Assembly (NCBI RefSeq): GCF_000981805.1
Contig: NZ_CP011132.1
Span: forward strand, 558,001 to 622,000
DNA: 64,000 nucleotides
DNA from: Citrobacter amalonaticus Y19
GTDB lineage: Bacteria > Pseudomonadota > Gammaproteobacteria > Enterobacterales > Enterobacteriaceae
Reading direction: 5' to 3'
Under the pieces are notes generated by a model. That model saw nothing but the letters and a program-made list of their open reading frames with translations. It was not told the DNA's origin and did no database searches. The position numbers and the translations under genes are program-made. The first letter of the stretch is position 1. Each line of letters opens with the position of its first letter. Positions 1 through 7,358 of the stretch are shown piece after piece.

Positions 1-137
1 CGGTGCTGGAGTGGGAATGTTGCCTGAAAGACGGTGAAACCGGGGCCCGCGAAGGCAGCGAATTTATCCGCCGCCATATCATTCCGGTCTCCGGACGGGC
101 GTTTGATGATTTTGCCGCCGGAGGCGCCAGTGATTAA
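1..137 (+). CDS. C-terminal end of a sugar isomerase/epimerase-like protein (partial)
   Basis: An open frame beginning at base 3 runs to a TAA at 135-137 and encodes the last 44 residues of a protein whose start lies outside the window. The tail contains VLEWECCLKDGETG and RRHIIPVSGRAFDDFA, which resembles the C-terminus of xylose-isomerase-like TIM-barrel proteins (IolE/IolI/Hyi type) found next to Gfo/Idh/MocA dehydrogenases. The stop overlaps the likely start of the next gene (GTG at 130), so the two are probably translationally coupled. The family call rests on a short tail and on context. Confidence 0.6.
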   Translation, partial: VLEWECCLKDGETGAREGSEFIRRHIIPVSGRAFDDFAAGGASD

Positions 138-1272
138 CGTCGGTATTATTGGCAGCGGATTTATCGGTCCTGCGCATATCGACGCGCTGCGTCGGCTCGG
201 GTTTGTGCAGGTGGTGGCGCTGTGCGACGGGAGCCTTTCTCAGGCGCAGGAAAAAGCGCAGGCGCTGAACGTGCCGTATGCCTACGGCAGCGTTGAGGAA
301 CTGCTCGCGCATCCGAATCTGCAGGTGGTGCATAACTGCACGCCGAACCATCTGCATGCGCAGATCAACCGGCAGATAGTGCAGGCAGGCAAGCATGTCT
401 TCTCTGAAAAGCCATTGTGCATGACGCCAGAAGAGGCGCGCGAGCTGGTGGCGCTGGCGGAAGAGGCCGGTGTGGTACATGGCGTCAGCTTTGTTTATCG
501 CCAGTTTGCCATGGTGCGTCAGGCGGCCAGCATGATGCACGCAGGAAGCATCGGGCGACTGTTTGCTACTCATGGCAGCTATCTGCAGGACTGGATGTTG
601 CTGGAAACCGACTACAACTGGCGGGTGGAAGCGGCGCTTGGCGGGGCGTCGCGTGCCGTGGCGGATATTGGACCCCACTGGTGCGACACGGTGCAGTTTG
701 TTACCGGACGACGCATCACGGAGGTGATGGCCGATCTCGCGATTGTCTGGCCGACGCGCAAGGCGAATGTTGCGGGTAACCAGACCTTTGTTCATGACCC
801 GAACGCCCGGTATGACGATAAACCGGTGAACACGGAGGATTTCGGTTCGGTGCTGTTTCGCTTTGACGATGGCAGCAAGGGCAGTTTTCGCGTCTCACAG
901 GTGAGCGCCGGGCGGAAAAATGGCCTGACATTTGAAATCAACGGCAGCGAACAGTCCGTGGCGTGGGATCAGGAGGTGCCGCAGCAGTTGTGGGTGGGGC
1001 ATCGCGCGCAGGCGAATCAGATCCTGACCGATGATCCTGCACTGATGAACCGCGATGTTGCCGACAGCGCCCATTTTCCCGGCGGACATATTGAAGGCTG
1101 GCCCGATGCCTTCAAAAATATGATGGCGCAGTTCTACCGTGCCGTTCAGGCTGGCGAAATGGCGAAAACTCCGCAATTTGCGACCTTCCACGACGGTGCG
1201 GATGTGATGTATATCATTGATGCGATAGTGAAAAGTCATCAGCAGCAGCGCTGGGTACGCATTGAGCGATGA
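130..1272 (+). CDS. Gfo/Idh/MocA family NAD(P)-dependent oxidoreductase
   Basis: Predicted cytoplasmic sugar or cyclitol dehydrogenase of about 380 residues. The N-terminus begins with a Rossmann motif (VGIIGSGFIGPAHIDAL), and the family's EKP signature occurs as SEKPLCMT near residue 98; the C-terminal half is the usual alpha/beta substrate domain. The frame is open from a GTG at 34, but GTG at 130 is preferred: it has GGAGG at 120-124 five bases upstream and brings the Rossmann strand to the very N-terminus. An ATG at 106 is another option. It overlaps the end of an isomerase-like gene and is followed by a LacI regulator, so a small sugar-catabolic operon is likely. The substrate is unknown. 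Confidence 0.85.
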   Translation: MINVGIIGSGFIGPAHIDALRRLGFVQVVALCDGSLSQAQEKAQALNVPYAYGSVEELLAHPNLQVVHNCTPNHLHAQINRQIVQAGKHVFSEKPLCMTPEEARELVALAEEAGVVHGVSFVYRQFAMVRQAASMMHAGSIGRLFATHGSYLQDWMLLETDYNWRVEAALGGASRAVADIGPHWCDTVQFVTGRRITEVMADLAIVWPTRKANVAGNQTFVHDPNARYDDKPVNTEDFGSVLFRFDDGSKGSFRVSQVSAGRKNGLTFEINGSEQSVAWDQEVPQQLWVGHRAQANQILTDDPALMNRDVADSAHFPGGHIEGWPDAFKNMMAQFYRAVQAGEMAKTPQFATFHDGADVMYIIDAIVKSHQQQRWVRIER

Positions 1273-1275
1273 CGC

Positions 1276-1297
1276 GTTGCCCGGTTCGCCGGGCAAC
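1276..1297 (+). terminator. Hairpin after the Gfo/Idh/MocA gene
   Basis: A 9-bp perfect stem (GTTGCCCGG / CCGGGCAAC) closes a TTCG tetraloop four bases after the oxidoreductase stop. No T-run follows, only CAAATTTA, so this may stabilise the 3' end or terminate weakly rather than act as a full intrinsic terminator. Confidence 0.45.
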
Positions 1298-1347
1298 AAA
1301 TTTATGATAGCCTGCATAAAACGCTAACCGCAGGATGTGTCGTCGTT

Positions 1348-2319
1348 ATGTCTATTCAGAAAATCGCTCAGTTGGCCGGGGTTTCGGTGGCGACGGTGTC
1401 GCGCGTGTTGAACAACAGCGACAGCGTGAAAGCGAAAAACCGTGAGCGGGTTTTGCAGGCAATCAAGGAGAGTAACTACCAGCCCAATCTGCTGGCACGT
1501 CAACTTCGCACCGCGCGTAGCCACATGATTCTGGTGATGGTGTCCAACATCGCCAACCCGTTCTGCGCGGAGGTGGTCAAGGGCATTGAAGCGGAGGCCG
1601 AGAAAAACGGCTACCGTATCCTGCTGTGCAATTCAGGTTCTGACATCGATCGTTCCCGCTCAGGGTTAAGCCTGCTGTCGGGGAAAATCGTCGACGGCAT
1701 TATCACCATGGACGCCTTCTCCCGACTGCCGGAACTTGCCGAGTTAATCGGCAGCGCCGCCTGGGTTCAGTGTGCGGAGTATGCCGATGCGGGAACCGTT
1801 TCCTGTGTCGGGATCAACGATGTGGATGCGTCGCAGTATGTGGTGAGTCAGCTCGCCGATAGCGGGCGTACGCGGATTGCCTTGATTAACCACGACTTAA
1901 GCTACAAATATGCCCGTTTGCGCGAGCGCGGTTACAAGAGCGTGATTCATCTGCGCGATCTGGATTATCAGGTGGTGGAATATGCCAGCGACCTCAGCTC
2001 AGCGGCCGGAATGGCGGCGATGCAAACGCTACTGAAAGAGAACCCGCCAGATGCGGTGTTTGCCGTTTCCGATACGCTGGCGGCAGGGGCGCTGCGCGCC
2101 ATTGAGCAGGCGGGACTCCGTGTACCGCAGGATATCGCCGTGGTGGGGTTCGACGGTACCGAACTGTCTGAGATGGTGTCACTCACGACCATTGAACAGC
2201 CGTCGCGGGAGATTGGCCGCAAAGCGGTCACCTTACTGCTCAACAAAATTGATAATCCGGATGCGCCAACGGAAAGGGTCATGATGGACTGGCGCTTTAT
2301 TTCGCGCGCCAGTACCTGA
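1348..2319 (+). CDS. LacI-family transcriptional regulator
   Basis: DNA-binding regulator of 323 residues, a normal length for the family. The helix-turn-helix is at the extreme N-terminus (IQKIAQLAGVSVATVSRVLNN), followed by the hinge (YQPNLLARQLRT) and a periplasmic-binding-protein-like effector domain ending in the typical VVGFDGTELSEM and TTIEQP segments. It probably controls the preceding isomerase/oxidoreductase genes in response to their sugar ligand; this is an inference from adjacency. The gene ends one base before the convergent mscM stop codon, so there is no room for a terminator between them. Confidence 0.9.
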   Translation: MSIQKIAQLAGVSVATVSRVLNNSDSVKAKNRERVLQAIKESNYQPNLLARQLRTARSHMILVMVSNIANPFCAEVVKGIEAEAEKNGYRILLCNSGSDIDRSRSGLSLLSGKIVDGIITMDAFSRLPELAELIGSAAWVQCAEYADAGTVSCVGINDVDASQYVVSQLADSGRTRIALINHDLSYKYARLRERGYKSVIHLRDLDYQVVEYASDLSSAAGMAAMQTLLKENPPDAVFAVSDTLAAGALRAIEQAGLRVPQDIAVVGFDGTELSEMVSLTTIEQPSREIGRKAVTLLLNKIDNPDAPTERVMMDWRFISRAST

Positions 2320-2320
2320 T

Positions 2321-3568
2321 TTATTGGCTGAAGGTTCCTGCCAGCGAGCGAATATCATTGCCGGTGGGCGACTGGTGAATACGTAAGCCGAACTCTTCCA
2401 CTACCGCAAAAATATGGTCGAAAATATCGGCCTGAATACTTTCATATTCCAGCCAGACCACGGTATTGGTAAACGCGTAAATCTCGATGGGCAGACCGTG
2501 ATCGTCCGGCGCTAACTGGCGCACCATTAAGGTCATATCTTTACGAATACGCGGATGGTTGCGCAAATATTCGTTCAGGTAGGCGCGGAACGTCCCAATA
2601 TTGGTCATCCGTCGATGGTTTAATACCGATTCCGGCGCATCCAGTTGTTGATTCCATTCATCAATTTCCTGATGGCGCGTAACCAGATAAGGCTTCAGCA
2701 GGCGCGCTTTATACAGGCGCTGCTTTTCATCATCATCCAGAAAATGAATGCTGGTGGCGTCAATACTGATGCTGCGTTTAATACGCCGACCGCCGGAGGC
2801 CGACATACCGCTCCAGTTTTTAAAGGAATCAGAGACCAGTGACCAGGTGGGAATGGTGGTGATGGTATTGTCCCAGTTGCGGACTTTCACTGTTGTCAGG
2901 CCAATGTCAATCACCGCGCCGTCAGCGCCGTATTTCGGCATCTCCAGCCAGTCGCCCAGTTTCAGCATGTCGTTGGCGGAAAGTTGAATGCCGGCAACCA
3001 GCCCCAGAATCGGGTCTTTAAATACCAACATCAGCACGGCCGCCATCGCGCCCAGGCCGCTAATCAGAATCGCCGGGGATTGCCCCATTAACAGCGAGAT
3101 CACCAGAATGCCAACGATAATCGCGCTGATCAGTTTAACGCCCTGAAATATGCCTTTGAGCGGAAGCTGAGAGGCTGCCGGTAATTTTTGCGCCAGATTT
3201 AAGATGACATCCAGTAATGAAAACAGCGACAGCAGGGCATACATCATGATCCACAACTGCGCACAGGTGGTCAGAATACCTGCCGCTTCACTGCCTTTTT
3301 GCAGCCATAGCGCCGCCTGAATATTGACGATAATCCCCTGCAGGGTAAACGCCAGACGATGGAATAACTTGTTCTGGGTAATAATTTGCAGCCACAGGCG
3401 GGAACTGGCAGTGGCGCGTTTTTCGAATGTGCGCAGTACCACCCAGTGCAAAATAATATGCACAACGACAGCAGTGAGAAAAATAATACCAAAAATCATC
3501 ACCAGCGAGGTGGTGTGATTCATCTCAATACCCGCTAAATCTTCAACCTGGGTAATTAATTCCTGCAT
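2321..3568 (-). CDS. mscM: Mechanosensitive channel MscM (YbdG), MscS family
   Basis: Inner-membrane mechanosensitive channel of 415 residues, the same length as E. coli YbdG. The N-terminal third holds several hydrophobic segments, followed by the pore-lining helix and MscS beta domain (KDPILGLVAGIQLSANDMLKLGDWLEMPKYGADGAV is the conserved region; cut here only for identification of the fold at about residues 180-225). The C-terminal domain is soluble. Known family role: minor-conductance channel protecting against hypo-osmotic shock. Synteny with nfsB matches E. coli. A ribosome site (GGAGAGG on the minus strand) sits between the nfsB terminator hairpin and the ATG. Confidence 0.93.
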   Translation of the reverse strand: MQELITQVEDLAGIEMNHTTSLVMIFGIIFLTAVVVHIILHWVVLRTFEKRATASSRLWLQIITQNKLFHRLAFTLQGIIVNIQAALWLQKGSEAAGILTTCAQLWIMMYALLSLFSLLDVILNLAQKLPAASQLPLKGIFQGVKLISAIIVGILVISLLMGQSPAILISGLGAMAAVLMLVFKDPILGLVAGIQLSANDMLKLGDWLEMPKYGADGAVIDIGLTTVKVRNWDNTITTIPTWSLVSDSFKNWSGMSASGGRRIKRSISIDATSIHFLDDDEKQRLYKARLLKPYLVTRHQEIDEWNQQLDAPESVLNHRRMTNIGTFRAYLNEYLRNHPRIRKDMTLMVRQLAPDDHGLPIEIYAFTNTVVWLEYESIQADIFDHIFAVVEEFGLRIHQSPTGNDIRSLAGTFSQ

Positions 3569-3586
3569 AACCTCTCCTTTATAAAA

Positions 3587-3608
3587 CAGCGGTCAATGAT
3601 GACCGCTG
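3587..3608 (-). terminator. Intrinsic terminator of nfsB
   Basis: Perfect 9-bp stem (CAGCGGTCA / TGACCGCTG) with a 4-base loop. On the minus strand it is followed by TTTTAT, as expected for termination of nfsB. The mscM ribosome-binding site starts just after it, so some read-through into mscM is possible. Confidence 0.7.
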
Positions 3609-3644
3609 AGGCGAAATTATGCAAACGGAGGGACGACGGGTGAA

Positions 3645-4298
3645 TTACACCTCTGTCAGCGTGGTTTCCAGCGGCAGGCGAGATTTTGGCAGCGACGCGT
3701 TGAAATCTTCGACGCTATGATGGCCCACAGGAACCACGACCACACTGGTGAAGCCTTTTTCTTTCAGGCCAAATTCCGCGTCGAGAATGGCGGCGTCGAA
3801 CCCTTCGATCGGTACCGCGTCCAGACCCAGCGCGCCAACGCCTAACAGGAAGTTACCGACGTTCAGATAAACCTGTTTTGCCATCCAGTGCGCGTCATCT
3901 TTCAAATCTTTCCGGTGCATGTCGGCGAAGAAAGTACGACCTTTATGGTTGGCGGCTTTCGCGTCGGCAGAGGCAAAACGACCATCAGCCTCTTCCTGAT
4001 CGACCACGCGCTCCAGCCACGCATCGTCCATCGCCGTTTTGGCGCAGAACACCACAACATGCGAGGCATCGAGCATTTTACGCTCGTTGAAGACATAGCT
4101 GCCGGTGGCGGATTTCGCCACGCGCGCTTTGCCTTCCTCTGTGCTGGCAACAATAAAGTGCCACGGCTGAGAGTTAGTGCTGGACGGGCTGTACTGCAGC
4201 AGCGTTTTGATTTTTTCTGCTTCTTCAGCGGTCAGCTTTTTATTTGGGTCGAATGCCTTGGTGGAGTGACGCTTTAAGGCTACTGAAACGATATCCAT
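3645..4298 (-). CDS. nfsB: Oxygen-insensitive NAD(P)H nitroreductase / dihydropteridine reductase
   Basis: FMN-dependent cytoplasmic reductase of 217 residues, identical in length to E. coli NfsB (NfnB). It begins MDIVSVALKRHSTKAFDPNKKL, and QYSPSSTNSQPWHFIVA is the conserved FMN-binding segment; the C-terminus carries the nitroreductase signature KGFTSVVVVPVGHHS. The family reduces nitroaromatics such as nitrofurans by two-electron steps and can reduce quinones and dihydropteridine. Position between mscM and ybdF matches E. coli. In enterobacteria nfsB belongs to the MarA/SoxS/RamA-influenced set, and ramA lies only 2.4 kb away, although no marbox was sought in detail here. Confidence 0.95.
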   Translation of the reverse strand: MDIVSVALKRHSTKAFDPNKKLTAEEAEKIKTLLQYSPSSTNSQPWHFIVASTEEGKARVAKSATGSYVFNERKMLDASHVVVFCAKTAMDDAWLERVVDQEEADGRFASADAKAANHKGRTFFADMHRKDLKDDAHWMAKQVYLNVGNFLLGVGALGLDAVPIEGFDAAILDAEFGLKEKGFTSVVVVPVGHHSVEDFNASLPKSRLPLETTLTEV

Positions 4299-4396
4299 AA
4301 CTACTCCCGATTGGTTTTAATACCCGCAGGGTACAAGGTTCTCCGGACGATGATAAGAGAGATAATGCGAAAACAGTTTTCGGCTCTCGCGACCAA

Positions 4397-4765
4397 TCAG
4401 GTGGGGCGGATGCGTTTTTGGTCGCGTTTGGCCAGGCCGTCGACCACTAAATTCCACGAATCATCGACCAGTTCTTCCAGTAATGACTCACTGATGTCAT
4501 CGCCGGGGGCGACGGAAATCCAGTGCTTTTTGTTCATATGGTAACCGGGGGTAATGCTCGGGTAAATTTGCTGATTTAGCAGCGATTTTTCCGGATCGGC
4601 TTTCAGGTTAATCACCGCGCGGCGGTTAAATTCGGTAACGATCATAAAAATCTTACCGCCGACTTTAAACACGTCGTACTCCGGCCCGAACGGCCAGCAG
4701 TGCTCGGTAAACGGAAACGCCAGCGCCAGACGGCTTGCGGACTCATACAGCGTTTTTTCATCCAT
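4397..4765 (-). CDS. ybdF: MmcQ/YjbR family DNA-binding-fold protein YbdF
   Basis: Small cytoplasmic protein of 122 residues with the MmcQ/YjbR (CyaY-like) fold signature: LAFPFTEHCWPFGPEYDVFKVGGKIF near the N-terminus and TPGYHMNKKHWISV in the middle. Orthologue of E. coli YbdF by position next to nfsB. Its biochemical role is unknown; the family is called DNA-binding-like on structural grounds only. The start codon region overlaps the stop of the upstream ramR by one base (4765), so the two are probably co-transcribed here, an arrangement produced by ramR-romA-ramA lying between ybdF and ybdJ. Confidence 0.88.
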   Translation of the reverse strand: MDEKTLYESASRLALAFPFTEHCWPFGPEYDVFKVGGKIFMIVTEFNRRAVINLKADPEKSLLNQQIYPSITPGYHMNKKHWISVAPGDDISESLLEELVDDSWNLVVDGLAKRDQKRIRPT

Positions 4766-5346
4766 TATGCTTCCTCACGGGTGAGGGCGCGCCACATCGC
4801 TTCAAAGCCCAGGGAGATAAATTCGCTGGCGCGACCCGGTTCGCGAGCGGCAAATTCCATTGTTGTTTCTGCCAGCGTTAAAAACAGCGCATCGCCGAAG
4901 GCGCGATACTCATCGGACATAAAGACTGGCAGCACCGAACGGTGGCAAAGATCGCGTAGCTCAGGAAACAGATCGTCGGCTTTTTGTTCCGTCTCTTTGG
5001 TTATTTTTTCACTGACCGCCAGTTGGCGAATGGCGCGATGTCCCTGCGTATGGTTGAGACCCCAACTGATATAGCTGCTCCAGATGTAAAAGGTCAGCAC
5101 TTTGGTATCCGTCAGTGAACGATCGAGGTGCTCGATCAGCGACTGGCAAAGGCTTTGTTTAAGATGAAGATAAAGTTCGTTGATTAACTCGTCTTTTGTC
5201 GCGAAATAGCGAAACAACGTTCCCTCTGCCACGCCTGCGTTGCGGGCTATCACAGCGGTAGATGCTGCGATCCCGGATTGCGCAATTGCCGTGGTTGCCG
5301 CTTCCAGTAATGCCTGTTTTTTGTCTTCACTCTTCGGACGAGCCAC
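4765..5346 (-). CDS. ramR: TetR-family repressor RamR
   Basis: 193-residue TetR regulator. The helix-turn-helix is at residues about 28-48 (ASTAVIARNAGVAEGTLFRYF), followed by a ligand-binding all-alpha domain. It is divergent from romA-ramA, the genes whose transcription RamR represses in Salmonella, Klebsiella and Citrobacter; bile acids and cationic drugs are known ligands of Salmonella RamR. A matching palindromic operator lies at 5463-5482 in the divergent promoter. Loss of RamR function causes RamA overproduction and multidrug efflux in related species. The reading frame here is intact, with no premature stop. Confidence 0.92.
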   Translation of the reverse strand: MARPKSEDKKQALLEAATTAIAQSGIAASTAVIARNAGVAEGTLFRYFATKDELINELYLHLKQSLCQSLIEHLDRSLTDTKVLTFYIWSSYISWGLNHTQGHRAIRQLAVSEKITKETEQKADDLFPELRDLCHRSVLPVFMSDEYRAFGDALFLTLAETTMEFAAREPGRASEFISLGFEAMWRALTREEA

Positions 5347-5436
5347 TACACTTTACCCTTATGATTGTTTAAAAAGGTGATTGAAACACGGCCTTTGTAG
5401 CGCCGCAACGGTGAATGTCAAAGATTGAAAATCATC

Positions 5437-5464
5437 TTGACGCGAAACTTCCGATTTCTATAAT
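5437..5464 (+). promoter_or_regulatory. Sigma-70 promoter for romA-ramA
   Basis: A near-consensus promoter: TTGACG at 5437-5442, a 16-base spacer, and TATAAT at 5459-5464. It lies 75 bases upstream of the romA start and its -10 box overlaps the RamR palindrome, so bound repressor should block RNA polymerase. Confidence 0.75.
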
Positions 5465-5482
5465 GAGTGCTTACTCACTCAT
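5463..5482. promoter_or_regulatory. RamR operator
   Basis: Perfect inverted repeat ATGAGTG-N6-CACTCAT, the arrangement reported for RamR sites upstream of ramA in Salmonella and Klebsiella. It overlaps the last two bases of the -10 box of the romA-ramA promoter. The identification combines a direct sequence match with established knowledge of RamR. Confidence 0.85.
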
Positions 5483-5538
5483 AATCAAGAGTCAGCCGCG
5501 CAAACCATCGGACAGGAGCGCGTTTTACAGGTCAGGAT

Positions 5539-6672
5539 ATGAAGCCTCTCTCCGTTTGTGTGGTCGTTATTATGCTCATTGCCAGTGCAGCAACGTTACC
5601 GTTTATCCTCAATGCGGGCTTCGGCCAGGCGCCGCAGGGCGCTCAGCTTAGTCAGGTAGAGCAATCTGTGAACTACCGTGATGGGCAATTTCATAACCAG
5701 GTGCCAACGCCGGGCTATACCGGAAACAAAAGTATGCTCGCGGCATGGTGGGAGTTTCTGGTCGCGAAGCGTGAAAATGCGCGGCCTGCTCAGCCATTAC
5801 CGCTGGTTGCCACCGATCTTGCCAGCCTGCCGGTGGAGCAAAATACCCTGATCTGGCTGGGGCACTCCTCGTGGTATCTGCAACTGGGCGGCAAACGTAT
5901 TCTTATCGACCCGGTCTTCAGCAGCTACGCCGCACCGTTTTCATTCCTCAACAAAGCGTTCGCCGGTGAGTATCCGTGGACGGCACAAGCGATGCCAGAG
6001 ATAGACCTGCTGATCATTTCGCACGATCACTATGACCATCTGGATTACGCCACCATCACCGCGTTAATGCCGAAGGTTAAACGCGTGCTCACGCCGCTGG
6101 GCGTTGGCTCGCATCTGCGTTACTGGGGAATGAATGGCGATGTGATTGAAGAGCGTGACTGGAATCAGTCTGTCAGAGTTGACGATTCACTGATGGTTCA
6201 CGTGCTGCCCGCGCGGCACTTTTCCGGGCGCGGTATCAAGCGCAACCAGACGCTGTGGGCCAGTTTTCTGTTTGAAACACCGGAACAGAAAATTTATTAC
6301 AGCGGCGACTCGGGCTATGGCCCGCATTTCAGGGCAATTGGCGAACAGTTTGGCGGCATCGATCTCGCCATCATGGAGAACGGCCAATACGACCAGGACT
6401 GGAAATACATTCACATGATGCCGGAAGAGACCGCGCAGGCCGCTCTGGATTTGCGGGCAAAAGCGATATTGCCCGGTCATGCCGGACGCTTTGTGTTGGC
6501 AAAGCATAGCTGGGATGACCCTTACAAACGGCTGGCGCTGGCCAGTCGAAATAAAGCGTACCGTCTGCTCACCCCGATGCAGGGGGAACCGGTGAAGCTG
6601 GACGATCCAGCGCAACGGTTCACCACATGGTGGGATCAGGCAACACATTTGCAGGAGAGGAGTTCCGAATGA
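5539..6672 (+). CDS. romA: RomA, metallo-beta-lactamase-fold hydrolase
   Basis: 377-residue protein with a hydrophobic N-terminal segment (residues 4-25; signal anchor or signal peptide) and a metallo-beta-lactamase fold of the NAPE-PLD/UlaG type. The metal-binding motif HDHYDHLD is near residue 160; further ligands probably come from HVLPARHFSGRG, YYSGDSGYG and LPGHAGRF. Located between ramR and ramA as in Klebsiella and Enterobacter, where the locus was named for effects on outer-membrane proteins. Its reaction is not established. Its TGA overlaps the ramA ATG (ATGA at 6669-6672), so ramA is translated from the same message and induced with it. Confidence 0.88.
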   Translation: MKPLSVCVVVIMLIASAATLPFILNAGFGQAPQGAQLSQVEQSVNYRDGQFHNQVPTPGYTGNKSMLAAWWEFLVAKRENARPAQPLPLVATDLASLPVEQNTLIWLGHSSWYLQLGGKRILIDPVFSSYAAPFSFLNKAFAGEYPWTAQAMPEIDLLIISHDHYDHLDYATITALMPKVKRVLTPLGVGSHLRYWGMNGDVIEERDWNQSVRVDDSLMVHVLPARHFSGRGIKRNQTLWASFLFETPEQKIYYSGDSGYGPHFRAIGEQFGGIDLAIMENGQYDQDWKYIHMMPEETAQAALDLRAKAILPGHAGRFVLAKHSWDDPYKRLALASRNKAYRLLTPMQGEPVKLDDPAQRFTTWWDQATHLQERSSE

Positions 6673-7010
6673 CCATTTCTGCTCAGGTTATCGACAGCAT
6701 TGTCGAGTGGATTGATGATAATTTGAATCAGCCGCTGCGTATTGATGAGATCGCCCGCCATGCGGGTTACTCCAAATGGCACTTGCAGCGCCTGTTTTTG
6801 CAGTACAAAGGGGAGAGCCTGGGGCGCTACATTCGCGAGCGTAAACTGCTGCTGGCGGCGCGGGATCTGCGCGAATCCGACGAAAAAGTGTATGAGATTT
6901 GTCTGCGCTACGGCTTTGACTCGCAGCAGACCTTTACCCGTATTTTTACTCGCACGTTTAACCAGCCGCCGGGTGCCTACCGCAAAGAAAACCACAGCCG
7001 GGCGCACTGA
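6669..7010 (+). CDS. ramA: AraC/XylS-family activator RamA
   Basis: 113-residue single-domain AraC-type activator, the length of Salmonella RamA. It consists of the two helix-turn-helix motifs only (IDEIARHAGYSKWHLQRLF and KVYEICLRYGFDSQQTFTRIF), without an effector domain, so activity is controlled by its level. RamA activates marbox genes such as acrAB, tolC and micF and thereby lowers drug susceptibility. Start choice: ATG at 6669 with GGAG at 6658-6661, overlapping the romA stop; the frame is open further upstream. Regulation: RamR box and promoter upstream of romA; Klebsiella also has a second ramA promoter inside romA, not verified here. Confidence 0.93.
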   Translation: MTISAQVIDSIVEWIDDNLNQPLRIDEIARHAGYSKWHLQRLFLQYKGESLGRYIRERKLLLAARDLRESDEKVYEICLRYGFDSQQTFTRIFTRTFNQPPGAYRKENHSRAH

Positions 7011-7031
7011 TCCTCTTCGGCATGCGGGGAT

Positions 7032-7289
7032 TTAACGGCCCTGATGGGCCAGCGAAAACCAGCGACGCCAGACGTAGCGAATCACGAAATATTCGACAGC
7101 GCCAAGCGCTAAGAACCACAGACAGAACAGCAGCGTATAAAGCTGGTTGAGGTCCATCAGATGGAAGGTCGCAACCAGCTTTTGCGCCAGCACCAGTCCC
7201 AGCGACGGCGCCGGAAGCAGCAGGCAAGAGAGAAAAGCCAGCAGTAAAATACCGGCGGCGGTCATCAGGGATTCAAGCGGGTGTTTCAT
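7032..7289 (-). CDS. ybdJ: Inner-membrane protein YbdJ (DUF1158)
   Basis: 85-residue protein with two clear hydrophobic segments (about residues 10-35 and 48-70) and a basic C-terminal end (RYVWRRWF), pointing to a small inner-membrane protein. It is the positional and sequence-like equivalent of E. coli ybdJ, next to ybdK. The family has no assigned function. It ends 22 bases before the convergent ramA stop; no terminator is evident between them. Confidence 0.82.
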   Translation of the reverse strand: MKHPLESLMTAAGILLLAFLSCLLLPAPSLGLVLAQKLVATFHLMDLNQLYTLLFCLWFLALGAVEYFVIRYVWRRWFSLAHQGR

Positions 7290-7358
7290 GGCATTGTTAA
7301 ACTTGAGTTAAAAAAGCCATTGTCCGGGATCTTCTCCGCTAACGCAAACCCGCTCCGC

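Noticed and set aside
79..795. Minus-strand frame of 238 codons opposite the oxidoreductase
   Set aside because: Composition-driven antisense frame with low-complexity basic product; the plus-strand gene has clear family motifs.
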